Assembly (NCBI GenBank): GCA_000509225.1
Contig: BAOK01000001.1
Span: 1,736,001-1,800,000 of the forward strand
DNA length: 64,000 bases
Reading direction: 5' to 3'
Source of the DNA: Parvibaculaceae bacterium Mf 1.05b.01
Lineage (GTDB): Bacteria > Pseudomonadota > Alphaproteobacteria > Parvibaculales > Parvibaculaceae
Both the position numbers and the translations under genes were made by a program. Under the pieces are notes generated by a model. The model did no database searches. It had not been told where the DNA came from and was given only the letters and a program-made list of their open reading frames with translations. Of this stretch, positions 23,696 through 31,997 are shown in pieces. Position 1 is the first letter of the stretch. Each line of letters starts with the position of its first letter.

Positions 23696-24802
23696 TTAGG
23701 CGAATGTCTCAGAAGCGACGATGCGATCCCAGAAGTGCAGAATGGAATCGGCCCGATCCATGGTTACGCTGTCAAACAGCGCAATGGTGCGTTCCATCTC
23801 ATTTTCGCTGAGGGCACCGCCGGGGCGGGCAGCGCTCAGCGCTAGCGCAACCTGCTGAAATCCATCTCGAGATAGGCCCATTGCTTTGCCTGCGACCGCA
23901 AGCGGCTCTCCGCCCGGATCTCCGAGGATCCAAGCTGCGGTTGTCGACGAAATCCCTGCTGAGGTAGCCAGCGCCCCTTGCGCGGACTCATCTGCAACCC
24001 CCGACATCAGGCGAAGCAGTGCGCCTTCGGATATGCGTTCTGCCCGGCGCAGCAATCGATAGGTCTCGTGCAATGCCGGATCGCTCGATTGCAATAGATC
24101 GGCAACATCAACTGCGTCTGCGAGGGCCTCAGAAACACCGCGCCTGTCGACCGGGAAGCGCCTTAGGATCAGGGCGCGTTCCTCGCCATCAGCCCAGAAG
24201 AACATGAGATGGGCAAGCCAAGGAGTCAGTTCATGACGCTGCAGGAGGGGCCGGATGAATTCTGGTTTTGCGGAAGAACGCCGCACCATGATTTCAAGCG
24301 CCCGTGTTGACAGCATCGCCCCTTTATTTGCGATGAGGCGGGATAGCACCTCAGGTTCTCCGCGGGTCACAAGTGCATCACAGACGACACGCGACAGCTC
24401 AAGCCGATCAGCAATACAAAGTCGATGACGTTCTTCAGTCTCTTCTGCCACACGGACAAGGTCGCAATTGGTCAGACAAAGCCCTTCAGCCAGAATCGGT
24501 TCACAAACCTCAAATGGCTCGGCGAGCAATGCTGAAAGAAGGGCGCTCGGCGCCGTTTCAAGAGGTGAGATCCGCTCGGCAAGCCGCCGTTTAAACTCAG
24601 CGCCCGTGAAGGGCAGCAAATCAACCAGCGCCGTTTCCGCCAAGGCCAATTCGTTTGGCGCCAACTGACTGCCACCAGCAAGCAGAAAGTCGGCAAGGCG
24701 ACGGATCAATTGGTCGTGGCCCTGAGGTTCTGCCCCCATCAGGGAGGCAGCAGCCGCCTCAAAGACATCACTTGTTTCCGGTGTCGCAGACACGATGCAC
24801 AT
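23696..24802 (-). CDS. DUF2336 domain protein, paralogue 2
   Basis: A 368-residue helical protein of the same family as the gene at 2.9-4.0 kb. It shows the same repeat layout (LADFLLAGGSQLAPNELAL, LLAEPFEVCEPILAEGLCL, LVTRGEPEVLSRLIANKG). The C-terminal part (GDPGGEPLAVAGKAMGLSRDGF) parallels the equivalent segment of paralogue 1 (DPSGEGLAIACKATRLDRQTF). No export signal. Start taken as ATG at 24802; TTG at 24808 is possible. Function unknown. It converges with the antitoxin gene across a 12-base gap. Confidence 0.85.
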   Translation of the reverse strand: MCIVSATPETSDVFEAAAASLMGAEPQGHDQLIRRLADFLLAGGSQLAPNELALAETALVDLLPFTGAEFKRRLAERISPLETAPSALLSALLAEPFEVCEPILAEGLCLTNCDLVRVAEETEERHRLCIADRLELSRVVCDALVTRGEPEVLSRLIANKGAMLSTRALEIMVRRSSAKPEFIRPLLQRHELTPWLAHLMFFWADGEERALILRRFPVDRRGVSEALADAVDVADLLQSSDPALHETYRLLRRAERISEGALLRLMSGVADESAQGALATSAGISSTTAAWILGDPGGEPLAVAGKAMGLSRDGFQQVALALSAARPGGALSENEMERTIALFDSVTMDRADSILHFWDRIVASETFA

Positions 24803-24993
24803 CCCCAAATTGGCGGCCTAATTCAACCCTCATGCAATCATTTGAGGCTTAAAATGGTGTGAATATGGCCCTTCACATTCGGTTCCATCTGCAGATTGGC
24901 GTCGATCCCCAAAGTCCGATAACCTCTCGCTTTCGCGGAGGAGCCGCGGGCCGGTTGGCATTTTGGCGCCGACCATAGTGAAAGAGACTTGTT

Positions 24994-25320
24994 ATGATCG
25001 TGCGTCGCGTAAATCCGCTGTCTGTAATTGTTTTGTTGGGAGCCGCCTTAGGCCTGGCCGCTTGTGCATTCGAGCGGGACCCGCAACTTCTGCAGAACCC
25101 GCTCTATAAGGCCGGACATGCAGATGGGTGTCAGTCATCTCACACTCAAGTGTCTGGCTTTGACGAAACGATTCACCGAAACAAAGCTCTTTATGAGAGC
25201 GAGGCTGCTTACCGTACCGGTTGGGGAGACGGGTACGGATCCTGCGGTGGCAGTCGCTCTCGCTTTGATGATCGGTCGATCCTAAATGAGGGCAATGAAA
25301 CGACCGGTATCGACTATTAG
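24994..25320 (+). CDS. Small lipoprotein
   Basis: A 108-residue precursor with a hydrophobic signal segment and the lipobox LAAC (Cys24), so an anchored lipoprotein. The mature part has two related short segments, YKAGHADGCQS and YRTGWGDGYGSCGG, each pairing a Tyr-x2-Gly with Gly-x-Cys, which suggests a tandem minimal repeat with a disulfide. It resembles an unnamed alphaproteobacterial lipoprotein type. It heads a group of three small exported proteins on the plus strand. Confidence 0.78.
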   Translation: MIVRRVNPLSVIVLLGAALGLAACAFERDPQLLQNPLYKAGHADGCQSSHTQVSGFDETIHRNKALYESEAAYRTGWGDGYGSCGGSRSRFDDRSILNEGNETTGIDY

Positions 25321-25404
25321 GATTTGAGATCCGGGTGATTGAAAATGCCTGCGCCATGTAGGCGCGCTTTCACAAAGTGGGTCTCTTTTTTTGGGGGGAA
25401 GACA

Positions 25405-25629
25405 ATGCGCACTATAATCAGCGGCCTGGCTCTGCTGGCGATCGCTCTAGGCGGCGTGTTCTACGGCACCTACAGCACGCTTGATCCGTGTCGCGCGCTC
25501 GCTCAAGAGATGGCAGAAGGCACGTTAGGCAGCATTGCTGAAAGACCCATGCGGTTGGTCACGAGCCAAATGACATCTCGCGAATGCGCTGAAGGCCTGT
25601 GGGAGCGATGGACAGATTTCGAGGAATAA
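25405..25629 (+). CDS. Small exported or membrane protein (74 aa)
   Basis: Start ATG at 25405 after GGGGGGAAG, a good ribosome-binding site. The N-terminus is one hydrophobic helix (IISGLALLAIALGGVFYGTY). The remaining 50 residues hold two Cys (DPCRALAQEM and SRECAEGLW) that could pair. The 3' end overlaps the next gene by 22 bases. No family recognised. Confidence 0.65.
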   Translation: MRTIISGLALLAIALGGVFYGTYSTLDPCRALAQEMAEGTLGSIAERPMRLVTSQMTSRECAEGLWERWTDFEE

Positions 25630-26060
25630 ATCCAGGCCATCCCGGTCGGTTTTTTCGATTGTGGCTCGTCGCCGCAACAGCCATCGCAGCTCCTTTTCAT
25701 CCTGCCGATGCACGCACACGGGTTGAAACAGGGCGCGACCTTCAAAATTTCTGCCAGCAGGCCATTGATCAGGAACTCGAACGCCCGGGCGAACGCATTA
25801 CCGGGAAAGCCCGCTATTGCCGTCAATATGTCAGCGGGTTCTTTGCCAGCCTGCATGCAATGCAGGTGAATGAGGGAACTCGGAAAGTGCACCCAAACGA
25901 CGAGGCCGACCGCTTTCAATGTGCGCTCGTGCCGCGCGCTGCAACCTACGAACAGCTGGAGCGGCAGATTGTCCGCTTTGGCGAGTGGCACCCGGAATTG
26001 TTGGACGAGCCAGCCATCCGGCTCATCCAAAGAGCGTTTGATTCAATCGACCCGTGCTAA
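25608..26060 (+). CDS. Rap1a/Tai-like exported protein
   Basis: A 150-residue precursor with a signal segment (FFRLWLVAATAIAAPFHPADA). The mature part (about residues 40-150) follows the Rap1a/Tai immunity pattern: an N-terminal Cys in DLQNFCQQ, Cys71 in ARYCRQYVSGFF, a third in FQCALVPR, and a final helix with AFDSIDPC. Rap1a/Tai proteins were described as periplasmic immunity proteins against type VI secretion amidase effectors, but many family members are orphan proteins, and no T6SS gene is in this window. The start ATG at 25608 lies inside the preceding gene. Family similarity is inferred by eye. Confidence 0.6.
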   Translation: MDRFRGINPGHPGRFFRLWLVAATAIAAPFHPADARTRVETGRDLQNFCQQAIDQELERPGERITGKARYCRQYVSGFFASLHAMQVNEGTRKVHPNDEADRFQCALVPRAATYEQLERQIVRFGEWHPELLDEPAIRLIQRAFDSIDPC

Positions 26061-26085
26061 CGGGAGCGACATCGCGGGTCTCCTG

Positions 26086-27204
26086 TCACGCGACTTCCAG
26101 GTCATCGGGCAGTTTGCCTACATAGCGTGCCGATGGACGGATCAGGCGGCCTATCGCCTCCTGCTCCATAATATGCGCTGTCCAGCCTGCCACACGCCCA
26201 ACGGCAAAGGTTGGCGTGAAAGCATCGCGCGGGATCGCCAGCGCTTCCAGCAACAGCGCTGTATAGAACTCAACATTCGTATCGAGGGGTCTATGAGGTT
26301 TCAGTCCTTTGAGGACAGCCTTTGCAGTTGCTTCGACTTCTCTGGCAAAAGCTGTGCGCTCTTCCACGCCCTTTAGGCTTTTAATCGCCGAGCCCAAAAC
26401 ATCGGCCCGTGGATCGCGCACCCGGTAGACCCGATGACCAAACCCCATCAGCCGGTCGCCGGCCATCACCGCTTCCCGCAGCCAAGGTTCAATATTGTCG
26501 GGTGAACCAATATCATCGAGCATGTCCAACACGGGACCAGGTGCGCCACCATGGAGCGGGCCTTTGAGGGCACAGAGTGCTGCTAAGACAGAAGACACCT
26601 GCTCAGCTGCTGTTGAAGCGACCACGCGCGCGGTAAATGTGGACGCGTTCATGCCGTGGTCGCTTACTGTCACCAGATATTTATCCATCGCATCGACCGC
26701 GTCCGCGGCAGGGTCTTCGCCGTGCAACATGTGCAGATAATCTTCAGCGTGGGGGCTTGTGGCATCGGGTGCAACAGGCGCCTTGCCTTCGGCCGCGCGA
26801 GCCAGCGCCGCCACAAAGACCGGCATGGACGCAACCAAACGCACATGGGCTTCGGTTGCATGGCTATCTTGCAGCAGGCTCAATCCAATACGTAACGCTT
26901 CGGTAATTGTGAGGCCTTTGCCGGCTTCCAGAAGCGCTGGCACAAGATCGAATGCCTCGACACGGGCCCGCCCCAAGGCGTTACGGGCCTCTTCTGCGCT
27001 GCATGGCGTGCCTGCAGTTGACCAGAGTGCTGCTGTGACACCCTCGAAACTGAGCGTCTCCGCCAGGTCGGGCAAATCGCGCCCAGCAATGATCAACCGA
27101 CCCGCCGCGCCGTCGACGCGGCTCAAAGCCGTCTCTGCAGCCACGATGCCTTCAAGGCCACCTGCTACGCCCTTTGACGCTTTGGTCTCTTCGTTCTTGC
27201 TCAT
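26086..27204 (-). CDS. Citrate synthase family enzyme
   Basis: A 372-residue enzyme. Active-site segments are PLHGGAPGPVLDML (first His, oxaloacetate side), GFGHRVYRVRDPRA (second His and Arg) and NVEFYTALLLEAL, where many citrate synthases have NVDFY with a catalytic Asp; here Glu replaces it, which occurs in some branches. FAVGRVAGWTAHIMEQ follows. The protein is shorter than the hexameric GltA type and could make citrate or methylcitrate. Start ATG at 27204 was chosen because AGAAGGAGAA lies just upstream; the frame is open to 27342 without a good site. It is divergent from a second citrate-synthase-family gene. Confidence 0.92.
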   Translation of the reverse strand: MSKNEETKASKGVAGGLEGIVAAETALSRVDGAAGRLIIAGRDLPDLAETLSFEGVTAALWSTAGTPCSAEEARNALGRARVEAFDLVPALLEAGKGLTITEALRIGLSLLQDSHATEAHVRLVASMPVFVAALARAAEGKAPVAPDATSPHAEDYLHMLHGEDPAADAVDAMDKYLVTVSDHGMNASTFTARVVASTAAEQVSSVLAALCALKGPLHGGAPGPVLDMLDDIGSPDNIEPWLREAVMAGDRLMGFGHRVYRVRDPRADVLGSAIKSLKGVEERTAFAREVEATAKAVLKGLKPHRPLDTNVEFYTALLLEALAIPRDAFTPTFAVGRVAGWTAHIMEQEAIGRLIRPSARYVGKLPDDLEVA

Positions 27205-27322
27205 GTGCTTCTCCTTCTTGTCGATTGAGGGGACTTCAAGCGCGAGAGCCCATCTTGCTTGGTGGCCTGCCGCCTCTTCTTTCTGCAGTGCAACATGATT
27301 AGACTTGCGGATATCGTCAATC

Positions 27323-27339
27323 TTGATTAAGCTAATCAA
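27323..27339. promoter_or_regulatory. Perfect palindrome TTGATTA-AGC-TAATCAA between the two citrate-synthase-family genes
   Basis: A 7-base arm, 3-base spacer dyad ending three bases before the plus-strand start codon. It is a strong candidate operator for the DNA-binding N-terminal domain encoded immediately downstream and could regulate both genes. Confidence 0.7.
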
Positions 27340-27342
27340 CAT

Positions 27343-28569
27343 ATGAATAGTTCGGTCAACACACCATCCGAGGACGAGGCTCTTTACCTAAACGCCAAGG
27401 AAGCTGCGGCTGAATTGGGGGTGAGCCTGCCGACCCTCTATGCCTATGTGAGCCGGGACCTTATTCGCTCAGAACCCGTGCCGAACTCGCGCGCCCGTCG
27501 CTATCGGGCTGAAGATGTGCGGGGCCTCAAAGACCGGCGCACCTCCAAGCTGGATGAAGCGCGGGTCCCACCAGGAGATGCGGGCTACACACTCATTTCA
27601 GGGCAGCCGCTCCTTGATTCCGCAATCACACTGATTGCGGACGGACGTCTCTATTATCGTGGATCTGAGGTTACAGAGCTTGCAGCGCACAGTTCTCTGG
27701 AGAGCATCGCTACCCTGCTCTGGGACTGCGCCAGCGACCCCTTTCAGGACGATGTCCTGCCGCCCGAGCTACCCGACATTCCCGGCAACCTGCCGCCAGT
27801 GGACCGAGCCCTCACGGCGCTCCCCATCGCAGGAACGCTCGACACAACTCTTTTCAACACAACGCCGGAAGGGCTGGCTGCGACCGGCGTCAAGATTGTC
27901 CGCCTGGTTGCTGCGACCATTGCCGGTCAGGCTCCCTCTAGCGACCCAGTTCACCTGCAGCTGCAACGGGCATGGGGCGCTGATGCGACAACAGCGGACG
28001 CCATTCGCGCCGCCCTTGTTCTGTGTGCGGATCATGAATTGAATGCGTCTGCCTTTACCGCGCGCACAACAGCTGCCGCAGGCACCACACTCTATGGAGC
28101 GGTAATGGCGGGCATGGCCGCCCTACAGGGCTCCAAACATGGCGGTATTTCACGGCGTACGGAAAACCTGTTGCATGATCTGGCTGAAAGCGACAATCCA
28201 GCCGAAAATGTGCGCCAACGATTGAGAGATCAAGAACCTATGCCGGGCTTTTCCCACTGGCTCTATCCAAATGGGGACCCGCGGGCAAAAGTTTTGATGC
28301 GCCTCATGGCCGAACATCGCGGGGACACTAAGACCTTTGCGCAAATGAACCAGGTCATCGAAACCATGAAGAGCGCAGCGGGTATCAAACCCAATATAGA
28401 TCTGGCTTTGGCGGCGCTTTGTGTGACCTACGACCTTCCCCGGGGCTCAGCGCTGTCTCTCTTTGCGCTTGGCCGGACGGCTGGCTTAATCGCCCATGCT
28501 ATTGAACAACAAATGCGCCCAGGCCTGATCCGTCCCCGTGCGCGATATACCGGGCCCACCCCTCGATGA
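27343..28569 (+). CDS. Citrate synthase family protein with N-terminal DNA-binding (excisionase/MerR-like) domain
   Basis: A 408-residue fusion. Residues about 14-65 form a winged-helix module (LYLNAKEAAAELGVSLPTLY, then AYVSRDLIRSEPVPNSRARR and YRAEDVRGLK) of the excisionase/MerR type. Residues about 75-408 are citrate-synthase-like: HGGISRR (first His), GFSHWLYPNGDPRA (second His; Trp in place of the usual Arg) and NIDLALAAL (Asp retained). So H-H-D are present but the substrate-binding context has diverged, consistent with a metabolite-sensing regulator or a weakened enzyme. It is divergent from an ordinary citrate synthase paralogue, with a perfect palindrome in between. Function is inference. 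Confidence 0.88.
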   Translation: MNSSVNTPSEDEALYLNAKEAAAELGVSLPTLYAYVSRDLIRSEPVPNSRARRYRAEDVRGLKDRRTSKLDEARVPPGDAGYTLISGQPLLDSAITLIADGRLYYRGSEVTELAAHSSLESIATLLWDCASDPFQDDVLPPELPDIPGNLPPVDRALTALPIAGTLDTTLFNTTPEGLAATGVKIVRLVAATIAGQAPSSDPVHLQLQRAWGADATTADAIRAALVLCADHELNASAFTARTTAAAGTTLYGAVMAGMAALQGSKHGGISRRTENLLHDLAESDNPAENVRQRLRDQEPMPGFSHWLYPNGDPRAKVLMRLMAEHRGDTKTFAQMNQVIETMKSAAGIKPNIDLALAALCVTYDLPRGSALSLFALGRTAGLIAHAIEQQMRPGLIRPRARYTGPTPR

Positions 28570-28616
28570 AATGGACCCCGGTGACACGCACCACCCCTTT
28601 CCGCTAGGCTTTTCCT

Positions 28617-29282
28617 ATGACCAAACCAACCGCCCTGATTGCAGGTGCCACCGGCCTTATCGGTAGCCATCTGCTTGACCTGCTCCTCGCCTCTCCGTCC
28701 CATGAAAAGGTCATTGCGCTTACGCGTCGCCCTCTTGATCGCACACACGACAAGCTGAGCAATCTTGTGGCTGAATTTGATCAACTGGAACTTGCCGTGA
28801 GCCAATCGGGTATTCGTGCTGACGAAGCCTATTGTGCGCTGGGTACCACCATTAGGAAGGCGGGCAGCAAAGAAGCATTCCGCAAAGTAGACTATGAGTA
28901 TGAAACGGCGTTTGCTCGCGCGGCACTCGCGGCAGGCGCTTCAAAGTTCGCGCTGGTATCTGCGGTTGGCGCAGACGCGAAGTCGCCCATCTTTTATTCC
29001 AGGGTAAAAGGCGAAACCGAGAGGGCGATACGCGATCTGGGGTTTGCCTTTACCCATATCTTCCAACCTGGTGTTTTGCTGGGAGAGCGCCCCGAATCTC
29101 GCCCGGCAGAGCAATTGGCTGCCACCCTCACGCCGCTCCTCAACCTCGGATTACAGGGTCCTTTTAGGAAATACCGGGGAATTGACGCAAGGACCGTCGC
29201 TGACGCAATGATTGCTGCGCTCGGTTCAGACAGGCCCAGCGCCATCCACCGCTATGATGCGATGGTCAAAGCCACCCGCTAA
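28617..29282 (+). CDS. NAD(P)-binding Rossmann protein, atypical SDR (HTATIP2/NmrA-like)
   Basis: A 221-residue protein with the nucleotide-binding motif GATGLIGSHLLDLLL (about residues 10-24) and the atypical SDR motif YSRVKGETE (about 124-132), where a Lys and Tyr may sit near the active site. It resembles the CC3/TIP30 group and YwnB-like proteins. Catalysis is not assured; many such members are redox sensors. Its stop overlaps the convergent histidine kinase gene by four bases. Confidence 0.85.
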   Translation: MTKPTALIAGATGLIGSHLLDLLLASPSHEKVIALTRRPLDRTHDKLSNLVAEFDQLELAVSQSGIRADEAYCALGTTIRKAGSKEAFRKVDYEYETAFARAALAAGASKFALVSAVGADAKSPIFYSRVKGETERAIRDLGFAFTHIFQPGVLLGERPESRPAEQLAATLTPLLNLGLQGPFRKYRGIDARTVADAMIAALGSDRPSAIHRYDAMVKATR

Positions 29283-30658
29283 GCGGCTGCCGACTCTCCA
29301 TCAGCATCAGCGGCAGCACCGGCTTTGGGTTCCTCGTGGATAACACGCTCAGCTGGAATGCTGGCACAAGCACATGTACCTACACCTTCACAACTTGTGA
29401 GAGACAATGTCCCGCCGACAGCCTCAACCATCGCGCGTGCCAGCGGCAGACCCAAACCGGTCCCAGACTTCGTCCGCGTGTGGGAGTTTTCGACCTGCTC
29501 AAAAGGCTCAAAAATATTCTCGATCTGGTCAGCTGGAATGCCGATGCCGGTATCACGAATCTGGATTTCCAGCGATCCATCTTCATTGAGCAGGGAGCAA
29601 ATGGTGATCGTGCCGCCGGGGTCGGTGAATTTGATTGCATTGGAAATGAGGTTCAACAGGACTTGCTGGAGGTGGCGCTCGTCGGCGCATATCATCGGCA
29701 CCGCCCCCTCCATCAGTTCGAAAGCGAAAGTGAGACCGGCTTCCTCGCCCGAGGGCTGCAACATTCTCAATACTCGAGAAGCTGTCATGGAGGGATCAAA
29801 TATATCTTCGTTCAGCTCAAAGCGACCCGCCTCGATCTTTGCCATGTCGAGGATCTCGTTGATCAAGCCTAATAGATGATCACCGCTCTCATATATGTCT
29901 TCAATGTATTCACGGTAGCGCGGCGGTTGCAGGGCACCGAAGGATTCCTTCCGCACCAGGTCGGCAAAGCCGATGATGGCATTAAGCGGCGTGCGCAGTT
30001 CATGACTCATGCTTGCCAGAAAGTTTGTCTTGCTGATGCTGGCCTGCTCTGCCCTTTCTCTCGCTATGTCGAGCTCCCGAGCCCGATCGCTCATGATATC
30101 TGCGACCGACGCCAACACATCCATCACACTTCCAACACCGAAATAGTCCTTGTCTTTGACGACAATGAACCCTTTCAACATTGAACCGTGACCAGCTGAG
30201 ACCAACATCTTATTGAGGGTCTCCGCCGCAAGGGACGCGGCCACAATCATCGGCTCGGCGTCCATCAGCGCAGATATGGGTTGGCGTCCGTATATCTCTT
30301 TACCGTAGAGAACGGTGTAGGTCAGAGTGAAGTCTTGCCGGTTGACAATGCCGACAATCTTCGCGTCCTTAAGAACTGGCAAATGCATGATGTCTGCATC
30401 AGCCATCAGCAGCCTGAACACTTCCGCGCATGGCATTTGCGGCGGAATGGGTTTCACCCTGTGCGCAATCTGCTCGGCACTACACCCTGATTTGATGCTC
30501 GACTTCTCACTGGTCACGCGATCACCCTCTACCACCGAACGCAACAAAGATTTGGGTAGGCGGCGCGCAATGAGTTCGTTGAAATCATTGCGGCCCGCGG
30601 CGATCTTCAACCGGTGGGCTTTCGCATATCTTAAGGAAACCGTCTGAAACGGTTGCAA
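29279..30658 (-). CDS. Soluble sensor histidine kinase with CBS domain pair
   Basis: A kinase of about 459 residues with no transmembrane segment. The N-terminal part (about 72-185) is a CBS pair (FRLLMADADIMHLPVLKDAK, then VGIVNRQDF and GFIVVKDKDYFGVGSVMDVL). HisKA is ASMSHELRTPLNAIIGFADL (phospho-His about 219). The HATPase has NLISNAIKF (about 336), DTGIGIP (about 371) and GTGLGLP (about 402). The tail is short and Ala-rich. CBS domains usually bind adenine nucleotides, so the kinase may sense energy charge. No response regulator lies beside it. The N-terminus is uncertain: the frame opens with TTG at 30658 without a convincing ribosome-binding site. Confidence 0.9.
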   Translation of the reverse strand: MQPFQTVSLRYAKAHRLKIAAGRNDFNELIARRLPKSLLRSVVEGDRVTSEKSSIKSGCSAEQIAHRVKPIPPQMPCAEVFRLLMADADIMHLPVLKDAKIVGIVNRQDFTLTYTVLYGKEIYGRQPISALMDAEPMIVAASLAAETLNKMLVSAGHGSMLKGFIVVKDKDYFGVGSVMDVLASVADIMSDRARELDIARERAEQASISKTNFLASMSHELRTPLNAIIGFADLVRKESFGALQPPRYREYIEDIYESGDHLLGLINEILDMAKIEAGRFELNEDIFDPSMTASRVLRMLQPSGEEAGLTFAFELMEGAVPMICADERHLQQVLLNLISNAIKFTDPGGTITICSLLNEDGSLEIQIRDTGIGIPADQIENIFEPFEQVENSHTRTKSGTGLGLPLARAMVEAVGGTLSLTSCEGVGTCACASIPAERVIHEEPKAGAAADADGESAAA

Positions 30659-30693
30659 TTCAAAAGTTTCATATCTCTGTCACATAGTTTAAT

Positions 30694-30748
30694 GAGGAAT
30701 GAAATGATTGCTTCGATAGCGGCGATATTTGGGGGGGGGGGGAGATTG
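30694..30748 (+). promoter_or_regulatory. Alternative start region with G12 tract upstream of MFS gene 1
   Basis: GAGGAA precedes an in-frame ATG at 30704. Translation from it passes through twelve G (30731-30742, four Gly codons) into the MFS frame, whose best start is ATG at 30749. The same G-tract plus AG acts as a possible ribosome-binding site for 30749. Length change in the tract would shift the upstream frame. Confidence 0.55.
30731..30742. repeat. Homopolymeric G12 tract
   Basis: Twelve consecutive G residues immediately before the first MFS gene; a candidate slippage tract, and also a known difficulty for sequencing. Confidence 0.85.
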
Positions 30749-31972
30749 ATGGCAACAAGCGACGGACAGACCGCGTCCAGCGGCTCACTCCGCTGGTACA
30801 TGGTGGGACAAGCCACCTGGTTTTCCAGTATCGGCCTACAATTTGTTCTGTTTCCCATTCTTGTCACCAATGTTCTTGACGAAACAGGCACGCGGCTCGG
30901 CCTTGCTCAAGTGTCCCTCTCCGCGCCGGCCCTTCTATTCATGCTCCTCGGAGGCGCAACAGCTGATCGGAGTGACCCGAGAACGATTTTGTTTCGCATC
31001 CACCTTTTTGCCGCGCTCCCCCCACTTGCACTAGCGTCGGCGCTCAACCTTGATTTTCTAAGCTTTGAGCTTTTGGTTGCGTATGGCGTGTGTATGGGCA
31101 CAGCAACCGCTTTTGCCATGCCGGCTCGTGACGCAACCCTCACGCGTGTTGCCGGATCAAATGTGCAGAAAGCCGTCACGCTCGCCCTGGCAGTTCAACA
31201 AACCACACAACTTGCAGGGATGAGCCTTGCGATATTCGCGAGCAAAGTCGGGTTTGCCCTTCTCTTCGCCATCCAATCACTGGTCATTCTTGGCGGGGGC
31301 CTCGCCGCGCGGCAGCTCCCCAAGAAAGAAGGCAATGACACCGTCCACCCGTCCCGTTTGCAAGCGATGAAGGATGGCCTGACCTATGTAATGAAATCAG
31401 ATGTGCTCGCGCCCGTGATCGCCGCCATGTTTGCTGTCGGCGTTTTTTACGTGGGCGCCATACTGGTTCTCTTCCCCCTGATTGTTCGGGACTTTTACCC
31501 AGGGGATGACGCCCTCGAACTCGGTGTCGCGAACATCTTCTTCTGGGGCGCCACCATTATCTCGACTCTCTTTCTGCTTCGCTTCGGACATGTTGCACGG
31601 CGCGGACGGGGCGTCATGATTGCCCTATTCTTGGGCGTACTCGTTGTCTTTGGATATACATTCGAACCACCCTACTGGATGTTCTGCCTTCTTGCCTTTG
31701 CGTGGGGTCTGGGCGCGGGGTGCGTCATGGTTCTTGGACGAACCATTGTTCAGTCGGAAGCCGATGAAGCTTTTCGCGGGCGAGCATTGTCCATCTTCCA
31801 GCTTGGTTTTGCCGGAGGCGCCCCGTTGGGATCCCTTATCATGGGTGTCCTTGCGGATGTTATCGGGCCCCACAGCACAATGTGGTTTTCCGTCATTGGG
31901 ATGACGCTGGTGCTCGCATGGCTTATGCTAAAATCTCGACTTTGGACGCTTCACGCCCACAACACTCTTTAA
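30749..31972 (+). CDS. MFS transporter, first of three tandem paralogues
   Basis: A 407-residue transporter with about twelve hydrophobic helices, of the EntS/MFS_3-like drug and siderophore exporter group. Shared signature segments are GGATADRSDPR (loop 2-3, about residue 68), MPARDATLTRVA (about 125) and ALSIFQLGFAGGAPLG (about 350). The start at 30749 aligns with the N-termini of its two paralogues (WYMVGQATWF about 14 residues in). A second in-frame start exists at 30704 across the G-tract. Substrate unknown; probably effluxes small hydrophobic compounds. It starts 91 bases from the divergent kinase gene. Confidence 0.9.
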   Translation: MATSDGQTASSGSLRWYMVGQATWFSSIGLQFVLFPILVTNVLDETGTRLGLAQVSLSAPALLFMLLGGATADRSDPRTILFRIHLFAALPPLALASALNLDFLSFELLVAYGVCMGTATAFAMPARDATLTRVAGSNVQKAVTLALAVQQTTQLAGMSLAIFASKVGFALLFAIQSLVILGGGLAARQLPKKEGNDTVHPSRLQAMKDGLTYVMKSDVLAPVIAAMFAVGVFYVGAILVLFPLIVRDFYPGDDALELGVANIFFWGATIISTLFLLRFGHVARRGRGVMIALFLGVLVVFGYTFEPPYWMFCLLAFAWGLGAGCVMVLGRTIVQSEADEAFRGRALSIFQLGFAGGAPLGSLIMGVLADVIGPHSTMWFSVIGMTLVLAWLMLKSRLWTLHAHNTL

Positions 31973-31997
31973 GAAAGATCCGGAAAGGACGGATGCC

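Noticed and set aside
25608-26060. T6SS immunity locus
   Set aside because: Only a distant Rap1a/Tai-like pattern; no effector, Hcp, VgrG or other T6SS gene lies in the window.
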